Assembly (NCBI GenBank): GCA_903864555.1
Contig: CAIPGJ010000037.1
Span: forward strand, 1-26,020
Source of the DNA: an uncultured Pseudomonadota bacterium
GTDB taxonomy: Bacteria > Pseudomonadota > Gammaproteobacteria > Burkholderiales > SG8-39
Direction: 5' to 3'
DNA: 26,020 bases
A model generated the notes under the pieces. That model searched no databases. It was not told the DNA's origin and saw nothing but the letters and a program-made list of their open reading frames with translations. Shown here one piece after another: positions 1 to 6,587 of this stretch; the stretch's first letter is position 1; the number at the start of each line of letters is the position of its first letter. The translations under genes and the position numbers were made by a program.

Positions 1-590
1 ATGGCGTGGTGGCCGAATGAAAAGTCCTTCACCTTGAGCCCCAGCGTGCGCAGCACCGCCTGGTGGGCAATGCTGCCCAGGGCCAGCACCACCCGCGGCG
101 GATGCAAGGCCAGCTCAGCCGCCAGATAGTGATTGCACTGGCGTATTTCCGCCGGCTCGGGCTTGTTTTGTGGTGGCAGGCACTTCACCGCATTGGTGAT
201 GCGACAGTTGTGCAATTCGAGGCCATCATCGGGTTCGCTGCTGCCGGCATGGCTGCCGAAGCCGCATTCATGCAGGGTCTGGAACAGCAGGATACCGGCA
301 TGATCCCCGGTGAACGGCCGGCCGGTGCGGTTGGCCCCGTGCATACCCGGCGCAAGGCCGACAATCAGCAATTCCGCCTGCGGGTCGCCGAATGCGGGGA
401 CGGGGCGCGCGAAATAGGCAGGCTTGTCCCGGCGCACATCGGCGAGAAAGCCGGCCAGGCGCGGGCAATCGGTACAGGCCAGGTCGAAGCAGCGGGCATC
501 GGTGGCAACGCCGGAGAGCGCCACAGGCGCGATTTCGGGCACGGGGCTACCCCCTGCCGGGGCCGATACTGACTGCTTCTTTATGATCAT
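1..590 (-). CDS. Uracil-DNA glycosylase, family 5-like, 3' end outside window
   Basis: Excises uracil (and, in this family, other deaminated bases) from DNA as the first step of base excision repair. The frame reads from ATG at 590 to the window edge, about 196 residues, with no stop seen. Visible signs are a CTDCPRL segment (39-45) and further cysteines at 137 and 152, matching the four-cysteine iron-sulfur cluster of family 4/5 enzymes; the active-site stretch GLAPGMHGANRTGRPFTGD (about 78-96), whose GANRTGRPFTGD form is typical of UDGb (family 5); and HNCRITNAVKCLPPQNKP (127-144). The terminal SFGHH looks like the conserved C-terminal His motif, so little is missing. The ATG at 590 has no clear ribosome binding site; a GTG at 542 behind an AGGGGG run is an alternative start. 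It follows nagZ after 56 AT-rich bases. Family 4 is possible, but the motif favours family 5. Confidence 0.85.
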   Translation of the reverse strand, partial: MIIKKQSVSAPAGGSPVPEIAPVALSGVATDARCFDLACTDCPRLAGFLADVRRDKPAYFARPVPAFGDPQAELLIVGLAPGMHGANRTGRPFTGDHAGILLFQTLHECGFGSHAGSSEPDDGLELHNCRITNAVKCLPPQNKPEPAEIRQCNHYLAAELALHPPRVVLALGSIAHQAVLRTLGLKVKDFSFGHHA

Positions 591-646
591 TTTAAAACGA
601 TAGTATCCGTGGATATTAACTAAAACTACGTATTATTATCATTTTT

Positions 647-1711
647 TCAGAGCAGACCCGTGCCGAATTTACTGTGCAGGCTGCTGATGGCCAGCCGGTA
701 GGCAGCGCTGGTCAGCGCCCCACCGGCATCTGCACGGACCTGCATTCGTGCTGCCCGCCGGGCATCCAGCACCGGAGCATCCTTTTCCAGTGCTGCGACC
801 AGATCACGCGCGGCCTGCGGCTGGTTGCACACCAGCACCATATCGCAGCCGGCTGCAAAGGCCGCCCGCGCCCGCGCTGCCATGTCCCCCGCCACGCTGG
901 CCCCTTCCATGGTGAGGTCGTCGCTGAAAATCAGCCCGTCGAAGCCCAGCCGGCGGCGCAGCACTTCCTGCAACCAGAATGCCGAAAAGCCGGCCGGACG
1001 CGGATCCACCCTGGGATAGATCACGTGTGCCGGCATGATGGCCGCAAGTCCCTGCGGTATGAGCATCCGATAGGGCACGAGATCGGTTTCGTCGATGGCT
1101 TCGTAGCTGCGGTCGTCCTCGGGTATCGCCACATGCGAGTCGGCGGCGGCATAGCCATGTCCCGGGAAATGCTTGCCGACGGCCGACATGCCGGCGGCAG
1201 CCAGCCCTTGCATGAGCGCGACAGCCAGCTCGCCTATGGTGCGGGGATCACGGGAAAACGCGCGATCACCAATGACGCCGGAGGCGCCGAAGTCCACATC
1301 CAGCACCGGCGTGAAACTGAAGTCGACACCGGCGTGCGCCAGTTCTGCGCCAATCACATGGCCGGCGGCGTGCGCAAGTTCCAGCGCCTGCCCCTGGTCC
1401 TTTTCCCAGAACTGCCCGAAGGCACGCATGGGCGGAATGCGCGAAAAGCCTTCGCGAAAGCGCTGCACCCGACCGCCTTCGTGGTCGACGGCAATCAACA
1501 GTCGCGGCTCACGCACGGCATGTATATCGGCCGTGAGTGCACGCAGTTGCTGCGGATCCTGGTAATTGCGGGCAAACAGGATGACTGCGCCCACCAGCGG
1601 ATGACACAGGAATTCGCGCTCTTCTGCGGTCAGCGTCAGGCCTGCAACATCCACCATCACCGGCCCCAGCGGCAGGGAAATGGGCAGGTCGACATGCTGC
1701 TTGATGCTCAT
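647..1711 (-). CDS. nagZ: Beta-N-acetylhexosaminidase NagZ
   Basis: Cytoplasmic glycoside hydrolase family 3 enzyme that removes N-acetylglucosamine from anhydromuropeptides during cell wall recycling. The 354 residues are close to the usual 330-350 and cover the whole single-domain barrel. Motifs in order are GPVMVDVAG near the start (16-24), AVDHEGGRVQRF (74-85), KHFPGHG followed by the DSH loop (180-193, which supplies the general acid/base His in this family), and FSDDLTMEGA (262-271), which carries the nucleophilic Asp. The ATG start overlaps the stop of acpS by 4 bases, so translation is probably coupled to the acpS-pdxJ-recO series upstream. Nothing is broken or missing. In other bacteria NagZ products can induce AmpC beta-lactamase, but no ampR or ampC gene is present here. 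Confidence 0.96.
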   Translation of the reverse strand: MSIKQHVDLPISLPLGPVMVDVAGLTLTAEEREFLCHPLVGAVILFARNYQDPQQLRALTADIHAVREPRLLIAVDHEGGRVQRFREGFSRIPPMRAFGQFWEKDQGQALELAHAAGHVIGAELAHAGVDFSFTPVLDVDFGASGVIGDRAFSRDPRTIGELAVALMQGLAAAGMSAVGKHFPGHGYAAADSHVAIPEDDRSYEAIDETDLVPYRMLIPQGLAAIMPAHVIYPRVDPRPAGFSAFWLQEVLRRRLGFDGLIFSDDLTMEGASVAGDMAARARAAFAAGCDMVLVCNQPQAARDLVAALEKDAPVLDARRAARMQVRADAGGALTSAAYRLAISSLHSKFGTGLL

Positions 1712-2166
1712 GCTTTCCTTCCTTCGGCGAATGCGGTCGCAACCGCCGGGCCAGAGTCGGAGTCAGGGCCAGCGTCAGGGCCAGCCTCGACGGCTTCGAC
1801 GATCACATAGGCTGCTGCGAGCCCGGTTTCATCGGTCAGCGACAGGTGCACCGTGCCCATGCCACGCTCCCGCATCCATTCCAGCAGCGCAGCCGAGAAC
1901 TCCAGCGAGGGTTTGCCGGAGCGGGCGTTGACCACGCCGACGTTGTGCCAGTTCACCGGGTAGCGAATGCCACGGCCGACGGCCTTGGAGAAAGCCTCCT
2001 TGGCGGCAAACCGCTTGGCCAGGTAGGCCGCCGGCTTGCGATGGCGTCGGAAGCGCTGCAACTCATGCTCGACCAGCACCTTGCCGGCAAAGCGCTCACC
2101 CCAGCGATCCAGTGCTTTCTGGATGCGGCCGATTTCGCACAGGTCCATGCCGATGCCGAGAATCAT
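1708..2166 (-). CDS. acpS: Holo-[acyl-carrier-protein] synthase AcpS with extended tail
   Basis: Transfers 4'-phosphopantetheine from coenzyme A to the serine of apo-ACP, switching on the carrier encoded by acpP at 14300-14542. Recognisable parts are GIGMDLCEIGRI (4-15, with the metal-binding Asp) and RFAAKEAFSKAVG (52-64, with the second metal ligand Glu), followed by HLSLTDE near residue 107. The catalytic domain ends around residue 125, the usual family length. Here 25-30 more residues follow, rich in Gly, Pro, Asp, Ser and Ala and partly made of a 4-residue repeat (see the repeat at 1762-1785). The gene overlaps pdxJ upstream and nagZ downstream by 4 bases each (ATGA). The recO-pdxJ-acpS order is also found in gammaproteobacteria. 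The tail has no recognised function. Confidence 0.95.
   Translation of the reverse strand: MILGIGMDLCEIGRIQKALDRWGERFAGKVLVEHELQRFRRHRKPAAYLAKRFAAKEAFSKAVGRGIRYPVNWHNVGVVNARSGKPSLEFSAALLEWMRERGMGTVHLSLTDETGLAAAYVIVEAVEAGPDAGPDSDSGPAVATAFAEGRKA
1762..1785. repeat. 12-bp tandem duplication inside acpS 3' end
   Basis: Two perfect adjacent copies of GTCAGGGCCAGC (plus strand), flanked on the left by a diverged partial copy. The period of 12 keeps the acpS frame and encodes a repeated Ala-Gly-Pro-Asp unit in its C-terminal tail. This looks like replication slippage in a poorly constrained tail. Confidence 0.8.
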
Positions 2167-2945
2167 CCTGCCTCCGCACCGCTCGCGTTGCCACGCTGGA
2201 TGGCCGCCAGGTAGAGCCGCACCGTTTCAGCCAGTCCATGCTCGATGGCATCGGCGATCAGCGCATGGCCGATCGAGACCTCCTCCACACCAGGCACTGC
2301 CTTGAGAAAGTCCGGCAGGTTGGGAAGGTTCAGGTCATGGCCTGCGTTGACCTGCAAGCCGGCAGCGATGGCCGCCCGGGCTGCAGCGGCATATCGGGCC
2401 AGTTCCTCCGCCTGCCTGGGAGTGCCATGGGCGGCGGCATAAGGCTCGGTGTACAACTCGACGCGATCAGCGCCGATGGCCCGCGCAAGCGGCATGGCCG
2501 CAGCCACCGGGTCCATGAACAGGCTGACACGGACGCCGCAGGCCCTGGCCTCGGCGATCACCGGTTTCAGGCGCTCGCCATCGGCCTCCAGGTTCCAGCC
2601 ATGGTCGGAGGTGAAGGCGCCGGTTTCATCCGGAACCAGGGTGCACTGATGGGGCCTGACTTCGCGGACGAACTGCATCAGCCCGTGGAAGGGATTGCCC
2701 TCGATGTTGAACTCAGCCTGCGGCCAGTCTTTCAGCAAGGCGGCCAGCTCCTTCACGTCATGCGGGCGAATGTGGCGCTCATCGGGACGCGGATGCACGG
2801 TGATGCCGTATGCCCCGGCCTCCAGTGCAATGCGTGATGCACGCACGACGCTGGGAATGCCAAGGGCGCGGGTATTGCGTACCAGGGCAATCTTGTTCAC
2901 GTTGACGCTCAGTCTGGTCACGGTCGTGATGGTGTTTGTGTTCAT
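2163..2945 (-). CDS. pdxJ: Pyridoxine 5'-phosphate synthase PdxJ, divergent subtype
   Basis: Condenses 1-deoxyxylulose 5-phosphate with 3-amino-2-oxopropyl phosphate to form pyridoxine 5'-phosphate in the DXP-dependent vitamin B6 pathway. It is a 260-residue TIM-barrel protein. Family landmarks are LSVNVNKIALVRNTR (12-26), GITVHPRPDERHI (47-59, with the conserved His and Arg residues), EFNIEGNP (78-85, conserved Glu), TLVPDE (102-107), NAGHDLN (200-206) and SIGHALIADA (224-233). The first motif reads VNVNK rather than the VNIDH of the E. coli enzyme, and SDHGW and VELYTEPYA replace the E. coli equivalents; this resembles the form I recall from Bacteroidetes and some betaproteobacteria. The ATG lies directly against the recO stop with no gap, and the stop overlaps acpS by 4 bases. 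Function is confident; the subtype assignment is from memory of the families. Confidence 0.95.
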   Translation of the reverse strand: MNTNTITTVTRLSVNVNKIALVRNTRALGIPSVVRASRIALEAGAYGITVHPRPDERHIRPHDVKELAALLKDWPQAEFNIEGNPFHGLMQFVREVRPHQCTLVPDETGAFTSDHGWNLEADGERLKPVIAEARACGVRVSLFMDPVAAAMPLARAIGADRVELYTEPYAAAHGTPRQAEELARYAAAARAAIAAGLQVNAGHDLNLPNLPDFLKAVPGVEEVSIGHALIADAIEHGLAETVRLYLAAIQRGNASGAEAG

Positions 2946-3671
2946 CTAGAGTTCCAGCAATTCATGGAAGATGCGCCGGCTGCGCAGCGGCTGGTAATCC
3001 AGCCTGTGGTTAATCAGCACACGCATCAGGGTTTTGGCCTGTGACAGCGTTTCGGCCTCGCTGTAGTCATCGCGGGCAATGGCCAGCAGCGTTCGCCCCC
3101 GCAGGCATGGTTCCGGCGCCGAATCGGCATCGGCGATCTCCAGCGGACCGCGCTCCGGATCATAGGTGTACAGCATGTCCGGGTCGAGTGATCGCCCATT
3201 GGCGCCTTCTCGATCCAGCCTCATGGCATAGCCCAGTTCGGACAGCAGCGTTTTCTCGAAGCGGCGCAGCACGGCGGCCGTGCCCTGCCCCCCGGACAAG
3301 GCCGCGAGCGCCTGGTGATAACGATCAAACAGAGATTCGTGGGGATCTTCACGCGGCAGCATCCGCAGCAGAAGTTCATTCAGGTAGAAGCCGCACATCA
3401 GGGATTCGCCTCGCAGCATCGCCAGTCCGCCCTGCCACTCCGCCCGAGTGAGGGTGCGTACCGCTCCCCTGCCGAACCAGGCGAGGCTAAGCGGCTGGAA
3501 GGCCATCAACAAGCCGCGCAGTGCCGAACGCGGGCGCCTTGCCCCCCGGGCAACCATGGTCACCCGGCCATGCGGCCGCGTGAAGGTTTCAAGCAGCAGG
3601 CTGCTTTCCCGGTAGGGATAGCTGTGCAGCACAAAGACTTGCTCGGCCTGTCCGCGGCGTTGTTCACTCAT
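2946..3671 (-). CDS. recO: DNA repair protein RecO
   Basis: Mediator of the RecFOR pathway that helps load RecA onto single-stranded DNA coated with SSB and anneals complementary strands. The 241 residues match the usual 230-260. The N-terminal OB-fold region shows VFVLHSYPYRESSLLLE (12-28) followed by HGRVTMVARGARRP (34-47), the family's basic DNA-binding stretch. The helical C-terminal part includes GFYLNELLLRMLPREDPHE and RRFEKTLLSELGY, both typical of proteobacterial RecO. No zinc-binding cysteine cluster is visible, as expected outside the zinc-containing forms. It lies 62 bases after era and its stop codon abuts the pdxJ ATG. The ribosome binding site is weak, consistent with translation as part of the era-recO-pdxJ message. 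Confidence 0.94.
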   Translation of the reverse strand: MSEQRRGQAEQVFVLHSYPYRESSLLLETFTRPHGRVTMVARGARRPRSALRGLLMAFQPLSLAWFGRGAVRTLTRAEWQGGLAMLRGESLMCGFYLNELLLRMLPREDPHESLFDRYHQALAALSGGQGTAAVLRRFEKTLLSELGYAMRLDREGANGRSLDPDMLYTYDPERGPLEIADADSAPEPCLRGRTLLAIARDDYSEAETLSQAKTLMRVLINHRLDYQPLRSRRIFHELLEL

Positions 3672-3720
3672 GCGTGTTCGCGCCCAATAGTGCCTGGCGG
3701 TGCCTGCTTGGACTCAGGCA

Positions 3721-3741
3721 GCTCAGTCGTGGCTCAGTCGT
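3721..3741. repeat. 10-bp direct repeat spanning the end of era
   Basis: GCTCAGTCGT occurs twice, separated by one base. The right-hand copy carries the era stop codon, so the left copy lies just past the gene. It is a small duplication that would provide a second in-register stop if era were read through. No regulatory role is evident. Confidence 0.6.
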
Positions 3742-4702
3742 AACCCAGGCGGCGCAACTGCGCCTCATCCTCTGTCCAGCCGCTGCGCACCTTGACCCAC
3801 ACCTCCAGGTGCACCTTGCTGCCGAATAGTTTCTCCATGTCCAGGCGTGCCGCCGTTGCCATGCGCTTCATCTGCAAGCCCCCTGCCCCGATCAGGATGG
3901 CCTTGTGGCCGGGCCGGTCAACGATGACTGCGGCGTGGATACGCCTCAGCTTGGGCATGGCCTCAAATTTCTCGATGAAGACGCTAGTGCCATAGGGCAG
4001 TTCCTCGCCCAGCGACCGGAACAGCTTCTCGCGCAGCAGTTCGGCCGCCAGGAATCGCTCGTCACGGTCGGTCAGTTCGTCTTCGCCATACACAGCCGGC
4101 TGCTCCGGCAGGTACTTGTGCATCACCGAGAGCAGGCGTTCCAGCCCCTTCCGGCGCTGTGCACTAACGGGGACATATTCGCGCGCATTGCACTGCGCGG
4201 CAGTCGACTTCAGGTAGGCCATCAACTCATCAGGGGCCACCTTGTCGGTCTTGTTCACCACCAGCAGCAACGGCATGCCCTCAGGCACCAGTTTGAGCAG
4301 GGCCTCGTCATCGGGACCGAAGCGTCCGGCCTCGACCACCAGCGCAGCGACATCGACATCGTCCAGTGCACCACGAACCCCACGGTTCATCTGGCTGTTG
4401 AGCACGCTCTTGTACTTGATCTGAAAACCCGGGGTATCGACGAAAATGTACTGGGCATCCGGGCGCGTCAGGATGCCGCGTATCCGATGGCGCGTGGTCT
4501 GCGGCTTGCGCGAGGTGATGGAGAGCTTCTGCCCCACCAGCGCATTGAGCAAGGTCGATTTGCCCACGTTGGGACGCCCAAACAGGGCGATCGAACCGCA
4601 GCGAAAATCCGCCACGGCGCCTGCTCCCGCGGCGCCAGAAACGTCGACGGTGTCTGCCGCCTCCGCCGGTTTGTCACTCACGGGTTTGCCGCCTGATTCC
4701 AT
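3734..4702 (-). CDS. era: GTPase Era with N-terminal extension
   Basis: Essential GTPase that binds the 3' end of 16S rRNA and helps 30S assembly. The G domain shows GRPNVGKST (42-50), the switch I region with TTRHRIRG (69-76), DTPGF (89-93) and VNKTD. The C-terminal KH RNA-binding domain includes AILIGAGGLQMKRMATAAR and ends in EVWVKVRSGWTEDEAQLRRLGY. Era proteins usually begin within about 10 residues of the G domain; here some 35 Ala-, Gly- and Asp-rich residues precede it. Three starts are possible: GTG at 4711 overlapping the rnc stop as GTGA, ATG at 4702 (used here), and GTG at 4681 with AGGCGG upstream. All keep part of the extension. The pairing with rnc is classical and makes sense, since both act on rRNA precursors. 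Confidence 0.95.
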   Translation of the reverse strand: MESGGKPVSDKPAEAADTVDVSGAAGAGAVADFRCGSIALFGRPNVGKSTLLNALVGQKLSITSRKPQTTRHRIRGILTRPDAQYIFVDTPGFQIKYKSVLNSQMNRGVRGALDDVDVAALVVEAGRFGPDDEALLKLVPEGMPLLLVVNKTDKVAPDELMAYLKSTAAQCNAREYVPVSAQRRKGLERLLSVMHKYLPEQPAVYGEDELTDRDERFLAAELLREKLFRSLGEELPYGTSVFIEKFEAMPKLRRIHAAVIVDRPGHKAILIGAGGLQMKRMATAARLDMEKLFGSKVHLEVWVKVRSGWTEDEAQLRRLGYD

Positions 4703-4707
4703 GCTGG

Positions 4708-5379
4708 TCACTGTTTTCTCATTTGCTCATAAGCAAGTTGTGCCGCTGCCTGCTCGGCATTGCGGCGGCTGCTGCCAGTGCCGGTGACGCGCACGGACAA
4801 CTCGGGAATGACACACTCAACCTCGAAATTCTGGTTGTGGGCGGCACCATGTGTCGCCGTCACGGCGTACTTCGGCAGGGCGATGCGGCGCGACTGAAGG
4901 AGTTCCTGCAGTTGTGTCTTGGCATCCTTGCCAGGCACCTTGGGATCGATCTGGTCGAGCTGTTCGCGATAGAGACGAAGTATCAGTTCCCGCGACTGGC
5001 TGAACCCGCCGTCGAGGAACACCGCGCCGAACAACGCCTCCAGTGCATCAGCCAGGATGGATGGACGGGTAAAGCCCCCGCTCTTGAGTTCGCCCTCACC
5101 CAGATGCAGCCAGTCGCCTATGCCCATCAGCTGGGCCAGGTGGTGCAGGGATTCCTGGCGGACGAGACCTGCGCGCATGCGCGACAGGTCGCCTTCCTTC
5201 AGGCGGGGAAAGCGGTCGTAGAGTTCGGCTGCGATGACACAATTGAGGACACTGTCACCGAGAAACTCCAGCCTTTCGTTATGCGGGCTGCCATGGCTGC
5301 GATGCGTCAGCGCCTGAACCAGCAAATCAGGCTGCTGAAAGGTATAACCGATGAGCTGCTGAATACGCTCCAGCTTCAT
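4708..5379 (-). CDS. rnc: Ribonuclease III
   Basis: Double-strand-specific endoribonuclease that matures rRNA precursors and cuts many mRNAs. The catalytic domain has the signature [12 protein letters not shown] (34-45) with metal ligands Glu38 and Asp42, and Asp111 and Glu114 in [19 protein letters not shown]. The C-terminal double-stranded RNA-binding domain begins near KTQLQELLQ and ends with [18 protein letters not shown]. The 223 residues equal the usual length. The ATG overlaps no neighbour upstream: the DUF4845-type gene ends 25 bases before it. The stop overlaps or touches the era start, depending on which start is used. In E. coli RNase III represses its own message by cutting a 5' stem-loop; I see no convincing equivalent in the short gap here. 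Confidence 0.97.
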   Translation of the reverse strand: MKLERIQQLIGYTFQQPDLLVQALTHRSHGSPHNERLEFLGDSVLNCVIAAELYDRFPRLKEGDLSRMRAGLVRQESLHHLAQLMGIGDWLHLGEGELKSGGFTRPSILADALEALFGAVFLDGGFSQSRELILRLYREQLDQIDPKVPGKDAKTQLQELLQSRRIALPKYAVTATHGAAHNQNFEVECVIPELSVRVTGTGSSRRNAEQAAAQLAYEQMRKQ

Positions 5380-5404
5380 TCATGCCGTTCGGGAGGCCGA
5401 GACA

Positions 5405-5779
5405 TCAGCCGCCGGATCCGCTGCTGCTGCCGGTGAAGTCGAAATACAGGCTGACATTGCCGAACAGGTGGATCTTCTTGGGATAAGCGAAGGAAATGAC
5501 GACTTCGCCATTCTCCTTGGTGACATCCAGGTCCGAGCCTGCAATCACCTGGATGTCATCGACCTGAGCGCGCTTGTCGAAAGCACGCTTGACCTCTGCC
5601 ACAGAGCCGCGGCCTTCGCCACTCTGTGCAATGCCGGAGACGGCTTTCTTGACATTCATGAATTCAAGGTAAGCCGGCGCGACCTTCATGCCCCCGATGA
5701 CCACCAGTATCAGCGCAATGCAGACCAGCATGATTCCGAACATGCTCATGCCTCGCTGCTTCCGGATGTTTCCTTGCAT
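5405..5779 (-). CDS. DUF4845-type single-pass membrane protein
   Basis: Small protein of 124 residues with unknown function, recognised mostly by position between lepB and rnc, where betaproteobacteria and pseudomonads carry a DUF4845 protein. After a short basic N-terminus (MQGNIRKQRGMSM) comes one hydrophobic segment, about residues 14-31, then a soluble domain of about 75 residues with an amphipathic alpha/beta pattern, ending in a Gly/Ser tail. The layout resembles a pilin-like N-terminus but lacks a clear prepilin cleavage site. The start at 5779 is chosen because GGGAGA lies about 5 bases upstream and the hydrophobic segment then falls at the N-terminus; a longer frame exists upstream but lies inside lepB. 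The gap to lepB is 17 bases, so it is probably co-transcribed. Confidence 0.85.
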   Translation of the reverse strand: MQGNIRKQRGMSMFGIMLVCIALILVVIGGMKVAPAYLEFMNVKKAVSGIAQSGEGRGSVAEVKRAFDKRAQVDDIQVIAGSDLDVTKENGEVVISFAYPKKIHLFGNVSLYFDFTGSSSGSGG

Positions 5780-5796
5780 GGTGTCTCCCGCCCTGT

Positions 5797-6585
5797 CTAG
5801 TAAAAGCGACCGAACCGCTTGAGTTCGCCAAGGTTGAACCAGATGAAAAATGCCCGACCGACAATGTTCTGCTCGGGGACAAATCCCCACACCCGGCTGT
5901 CTGCAGAATTGTCCCGGTTATCGCCCATCATGAAGTAGTGCCCGGGCGGGACGGTGCAGATCACGCCCTCATCATTGTAGTTGCAATTGTCCCTGAACGG
6001 GAACGGCCGGATGAAGGGCAGCGCCGCCGGCGCGTCCTCGTCGATGAGGATGGCGTGCTCGACTTCACCGAGCTTTTCCAGATAGTGCCTGGAGTAGCTG
6101 ATTCGTTCGCGATGGAGGTAGTCGGGCAGCTGCTTGCGTGGCACCTCGACGCCGTTGATGAAAAGGCGCTTGTTCTGGTACGCGATCTTGTCGCCGGGCA
6201 GGCCGATGACCCGCTTGATGTAGTCAAGCGAGGGATCATCCGGATAACGGAAAACCATCACGTCGCCACGCCCAGGGTCGTTGATGGCCACGATTTTTTT
6301 GTTGATGATAGGCAGGCGGATGCCATAGGTGAACTTGTTCACCAGGATGAAATCACCGATCACCAGCGTCGGGATCATGGATCCGGAGGGAATCTTGAAC
6401 GGCTCCACGATGAAGGAGCGCAGCAGGAACACGATCAGGATGACCGGGAAGAAACTCTTCGGGTACTCAACCCACCAGGGCTCACGGCGATCCGCGCCAC
6501 GGCGCGGCGCCAGCCACAGCCTGTCGGCCAGCGCCACCGCCCCGGTGATGACCAGCAGCGAGAACAGTATCAGCGCAAAATTCAT
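5797..6585 (-). CDS. lepB: Signal peptidase I
   Basis: Inner-membrane serine/lysine protease that removes signal peptides from exported proteins, such as the DegP and RseB precursors encoded nearby. Two membrane segments are visible (about 3-20 and 45-60), with a basic stretch between them. The catalytic Ser69 lies in IPSGSMIPTL and the general-base Lys124 in DYIKRVIGLPGDK. GDNRDNSADSRVWGFVP forms the conserved C-terminal box E. At 262 residues it is a standard proteobacterial form, shorter than the E. coli 324-residue enzyme. It starts 2 bases after the lepA stop, the classical lepA-lepB operon, and is followed by the DUF4845-type gene. Confidence 0.97.
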   Translation of the reverse strand: MNFALILFSLLVITGAVALADRLWLAPRRGADRREPWWVEYPKSFFPVILIVFLLRSFIVEPFKIPSGSMIPTLVIGDFILVNKFTYGIRLPIINKKIVAINDPGRGDVMVFRYPDDPSLDYIKRVIGLPGDKIAYQNKRLFINGVEVPRKQLPDYLHRERISYSRHYLEKLGEVEHAILIDEDAPAALPFIRPFPFRDNCNYNDEGVICTVPPGHYFMMGDNRDNSADSRVWGFVPEQNIVGRAFFIWFNLGELKRFGRFY

Positions 6586-6587
6586 TC

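Noticed and set aside
624..646. A Fur-box-like AT stretch after nagZ (TGATAATAAT on the minus strand)
   Set aside because: Only part of the 19-bp consensus is present, it is not a repeat of the hexamer, and no iron gene is nearby.
674..1810. A 378-codon plus-strand frame opposite nagZ and acpS
   Set aside because: Antisense to recognised genes, low-complexity His/Arg/Gly-rich product, no motifs; a shadow frame.
3721..3741. The 10-bp repeat after era as a mobile-element or attachment site
   Set aside because: There is no insertion, integrase or tRNA nearby; a small slippage duplication explains it.
3905..4696. A 263-codon plus-strand frame opposite era
   Set aside because: Antisense to a clear era gene and without recognisable domains.
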